A stretch of 11,599 bases of DNA from Hemicentrotus pulcherrimus. Lineage: Eukaryota > Echinodermata > Echinoidea > Camarodonta > Strongylocentrotidae. This document shows, piece after piece, positions 9,006 through 11,599 of this stretch. The stretch spans positions 10,444 through 22,042 of the forward strand of contig BEXV01004618.1 of NCBI GenBank assembly GCA_003118195.1, written 5' to 3'. The notes beneath the pieces are model-generated. The model worked only from the letters and a program-made list of their open reading frames with translations. It was not told the origin of the DNA and searched no databases. Numbering within the stretch: the stretch's first letter is position 1; the number at the start of each line of letters is the position of its first letter. Made by a program: the position numbers and the translations under genes.

Positions 9006-9235
9006 CAGTTAAAAACTAAATTGTTCATACCCAATATAAATTGGATGTTTTTTGTGTTTTTTTGTAACCCAAGAATAAAAGCTGGACTGGTTAAATTAGG
9101 GCCTTTGTTAAATACTTATAGCTGGAATCTTTATTATGTCACATTTTCCAAAAACAAAACAAATTGGGACAAATCGATTTTTCACGTACAAATTTCAAAA
9201 CTTGTTAAGGCTATGAATAATTTACTTGTCAACTG
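9006..9235. mobile_element. 230-bp Tc1/mariner-type MITE
   Basis: The segment starts CAGTTAAAAACTAAATTG and, read on the minus strand from its other end, starts CAGTTGACAAGTAAATT. Over the first 27 positions of each end about 22 bases agree. It is flanked on both sides by TA (9004-9005 and 9236-9237). A TA target and a CAGT-starting inverted repeat are the hallmarks of Tc1/mariner elements. The paralogous introns near 6035 and 7340 continue without this segment, giving an empty site. There is no transposase, and the open frame running through it is short and unlike any family I know, so this is a non-autonomous element. The call of superfamily is inference from ends and target. Confidence 0.72.
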
Positions 9236-9395
9236 TAATTATGGAAAGAGTAAAAAAATAAATGGAAGTCAATGACAGGATAATAGAAGAGTAAAATAAT
9301 AGTTTAAAAAAAAAATCAAATTAAGGTTTCACCCCGTTTCTGTTAAATCAATAGCTAATACTAAATCAAGTCCGAACTACCAAACAGGAGCATAC

Positions 9396-9485
9396 TTATT
9401 TCACAAAGGTTTCCTCCGAATCCTGCGGCACAGTAACACGTATAACACTCATAATAGCACACTCCTCCATTCTTACAGTCATGAT
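9396..9485 (-). CDS. Atypical EGF-like exon (exon D; most 5' exon seen)
   Basis: This 90-bp internal exon on the minus strand encodes about 30 residues of an extracellular EGF module. The acceptor (ttttctgtttgcag, then ATCATGAC) and the donor (ATAA then GTATG) match the splice sites of the three sister exons. Both introns are phase 1, so it joins in frame to the exon at 7497-7610 and completes an Asn codon. The core NGG between the second and third EGF cysteines, and the YTCYC and GFGG segments, identify the fold. It is 27 bp shorter than the 117-bp exons. The stretch holding the usual first cysteine is missing (18 bp). Two codons are lost between cysteines 3 and 4, where an extra cysteine appears (CYYECYTC), and one more codon is lost before the last cysteine. 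The count is still six, but the spacing is not canonical. Intact frame and splice sites argue that it is used; pseudo-exon status is possible. Confidence 0.72.
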   Translation of the reverse strand: MMTVRMEECAIMSVIRVTVPQDSEETFVK

Positions 9486-9720
9486 CTGCAAACAGAAAAG
9501 AAAATTCCAAGATTATATCTCACTCTTATTTTCCTTAAGAAATATGACAGAGGAGACATAATTAATGTTTAAAGTGTGCCAAACATAAAACTGGCATGCA
9601 TGGAAGCCCCAAGTTATGCATATACTATATAGCAGTCCAAGATTAGAATTAGTACAATTAAATTTACAATTTTAATCTATTTAAGTTTTCCTTCTTGTAT
9701 ATCTCAGAAGTAAAGTAAAT

Positions 9721-9785
9721 GATAAATAATAATAATACATAACATTTATTAGGCGCTTAATACTGATGTTTCTAAGCGCACAGTG
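9721..9785. repeat. SINE-like scrap with a GCGCTTA/TAAGCGC hairpin
   Basis: An (AAT)-rich stretch leads into catttattaggcgcttaa and then tctaagcgca. The 7-bp stem gcgctta (9753-9759) pairs with taagcgc (9773-9779). An AAT-rich lead and a gcgctta/taagcgc pair resemble dispersed repeats I associate with marine invertebrate genomes. The family cannot be named from sequence alone. Confidence 0.3.
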
Positions 9786-9789
9786 TTCT

Positions 9790-11187
9790 GATTAAGAGAA
9801 GACTATAACCCGTTGAATTAAATTAGAAGAAAAAGCAAAAATACAAAAGTAACATAGATAAGGTAAGAAAAACAGTGGCAATCAACTATTGACAAATATG
9901 ATATTAAACTATATTGAGCATCAATGAAGCAAAATATAGGTTTATTGATTCGCTATTATTAAGTCAATATGGAAAATGCAAAAAGAAAAGTATGACCCTA
10001 ACACAGGTAACATTACAGAATAATATAGGTTGTTTACATTTTTTTCAAAATAATTATGACACAGTATTTTTTGTAGGTAGTTTAAAAACATCTAGATCCT
10101 TACCAAACATTCATATATTGTCAAATGAAAATTTTAATCGGTCGAAATTAAGTAAAAGTTGGACTAAATACATATATAATACAAATAGAGGTACTATACT
10201 GGCCAAAAGCACAATTTAATTAACATGTCTGACAGGTTTTCGGGAGAAATGCCATGAATTATTAATAATTTATTGCATTTTCTTTGTGTTTTTTTTATTT
10301 GTGGGGGCTGACCTTTACCCTAGCCCCGCTGCGTACACTTATGATTCAGTGGCAAAGCAATGGTTTCGTAACTGTGAGGCCCCTAGGATAAAAAAACCGC
10401 GTCGATGAGCTACCGGTATATTATTGCCCTTTTGTGAGGCATCATTCCTTATTAATGTCAGTTATGACTTAACGTGGACGTGGCTCCCCTAGTTGATAAG
10501 CAGTACCACATACATGCTTTAGCAGTCACTCAAAACAAACACTTGTAAATTATTATTCAATACAATCTGAGAATGTATACTATTATATAGATCTATTAGG
10601 AATACAAAATTGTCAAAATCATTCCATATATTGGGGTAAAAAAAATTATTCCACCTTTATGACCAACAGTTTACATGAAGTCTACTCTCAAGTTGTTTTT
10701 ATGTTTGATTAGAAAGTAAATAAACTTCCAAAGTCCTCACCGATAATTCATATTTGACGCTCAAATTTTGAATATAGCATAGCGACATGGAAATTCTTAC
10801 AAAATTTTTCTGGTGACACATATCCGTAGAGACAATAGTTATATACCATCTGTTAAGTCTTTTAAAGGTTGGTGTTCAATAAGTAATACAAAATACAACA
10901 TATATGTGATTCCTGTCAAGCATTCCCAATAAGTTGTTTTTTTCAATTTACAATCTAAAAGCCCAGGTACGGTTTTTGTAGCAAAACATTAAAAAGAAAG
11001 AAATGTGTCTTTTACATGTGGCCTCACATTCGATATATACCTGTGTAAGATATTTTTTTATATTTTATCAATGATTTATGATAAATTTTAGAGTACAGAA
11101 ATGCCAGATCATGGCTATAAGATACCTTCCGCTAAGATCCTTAACCACAATGGCTCCCTGCCGTAAATTCGTACTGAGGAGTGGGGG
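9790..11187. other. AT-rich stretch with no recognised gene
   Basis: If the EGF gene continues upstream, this is intron. A 101-codon open frame on the plus strand (9914-10219) is rich in Asn, Ser, Lys and Ile and has no motif. A less AT-rich patch at about 10300-10500 also has no recognisable coding or RNA structure. No tRNA-like cloverleaf or EGF/CCP cysteine pattern was seen. Confidence 0.45.
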
Positions 11188-11204
11188 ATGATCGGCGATA
11201 GCCA

Positions 11205-11362
11205 TCACATACTCGCACGAGCACACGCCCACACTAATTTACGCAAGCGCGCGCGATCGTGCACGCACAAACACACAACACACACGCACACAAACGAACA
11301 AACACACACATACCCAAACACGTACATAAATTTATACAGGCATACATATATGCACGCACATG
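11205..11362. repeat. CA/CACG-rich low-complexity tract
   Basis: The plus strand is dominated by acac, cacgca and acat words with an internal cgcgcgcgatcgtgcacgc patch. It is an imperfect, decayed CA microsatellite with alternating purine-pyrimidine sequence that could adopt Z-DNA. The His/Thr-rich and Val/Cys-rich open frames across it are compositional. Confidence 0.7.
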
Positions 11363-11584
11363 CCAAATTTGACAACCATTCAGTTAAAGAATTGGACATA
11401 TTTTGAATTACTGACAACTACAAACTGTAGTGTTTTATAATGAACTCCGGAATAAGACGACACACTTTCAAGTTGTAACATAAAGATTAAGTATTTCGTC
11501 AGGAAAATGCGAACTCTTTATTTTGAGTCCCATCACTTAGAAAATGATGTATAATGGTCAGGGGCGTCGGTAGACCTTTTGAGT

Positions 11585-11599
11585 GGGGGGGGGGGGGGG
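11585..11599. repeat. Right-edge poly-G tract
   Basis: Fifteen G residues close the window after ttttgagt. The preceding ggggcgtcgg segment looks like the border of a dispersed repeat, but too little is present to identify it. Confidence 0.8.

Noticed and set aside
8988..9275. 95-codon open frame on the plus strand
   Set aside because: It runs across both ends of the Tc1/mariner-like MITE and into flanking intron, so it cannot be a transposase or a host exon.
9914..10219. 101-codon open frame on the plus strand
   Set aside because: It is AT-rich, biased to Asn, Lys, Ile and Ser, and has no recognisable motif or splice sites. A lineage-specific gene cannot be excluded, but nothing supports one.
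11188..11417. His/Thr-rich and Val/Cys-rich open frames
   Set aside because: They are translations of the CA-rich repeat.

Overview
This is eukaryotic, probably marine invertebrate, genomic DNA. It is AT-rich and mostly non-coding, with short phase 1-1 exons separated by long introns. Several kinds of degenerate transposable element, microsatellites and poly-C/poly-G tracts are present, and no bacterial-style operon can be seen. The EGF repeats with an NGGTC core and a C-x-GTGF-x-G-T ending, a possible sushi-like exon and the repeat content suggest an echinoderm or another non-vertebrate deuterostome. This assignment is inference and no species is named.

The one supportable gene lies on the minus strand and runs off the window at the 5' side and probably at the 3' side. 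Read in transcription order it has an atypical EGF exon (9485-9396), a calcium-binding-type EGF exon (7610-7497), and two more EGF exons (6310-6194 and 5571-5455). A plausible half sushi/CCP exon follows (3473-3369). Each exon has an AG acceptor and a GT donor, is a multiple of three long, and splits a codon after its first base, so the exons join in frame. The predicted product is a secreted or membrane-anchored extracellular protein built of EGF modules, of the fibropellin or Notch-ligand style. No signal peptide, transmembrane segment or start codon lies in the window.

The four EGF exons and their introns form a tandem array of segmental duplications, with unit starts near 5395, 6131, 7434 and 9331. 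Comparing the units dates events inside them. A 5'-truncated non-LTR retrotransposon (6527-7110) interrupts unit 2. A 230-bp Tc1/mariner-like MITE (9006-9235) sits in unit 3. Units 1 and 2 share an apparent deletion of about 1 kb relative to unit 3.

The left third (1-3350) is repeat-rich. It has a 500-bp inverted-repeat element (178-679), a diverged and a nearly intact copy of a GC-rich MITE (about 830-1167 and 2550-2988), a 188-bp hairpin element (1532-1719), CTAGATCT clusters and a trinucleotide-rich tract. A striking field of ACTGGT/ACCAGT words occupies 4750-5212. The right end (9490-11599) has no recognisable gene, only a short SINE-like scrap, a CA-rich tract and a terminal G run. Both window ends are homopolymers (C at the left, G at the right), which looks like assembly breaks at poly-G tracts.
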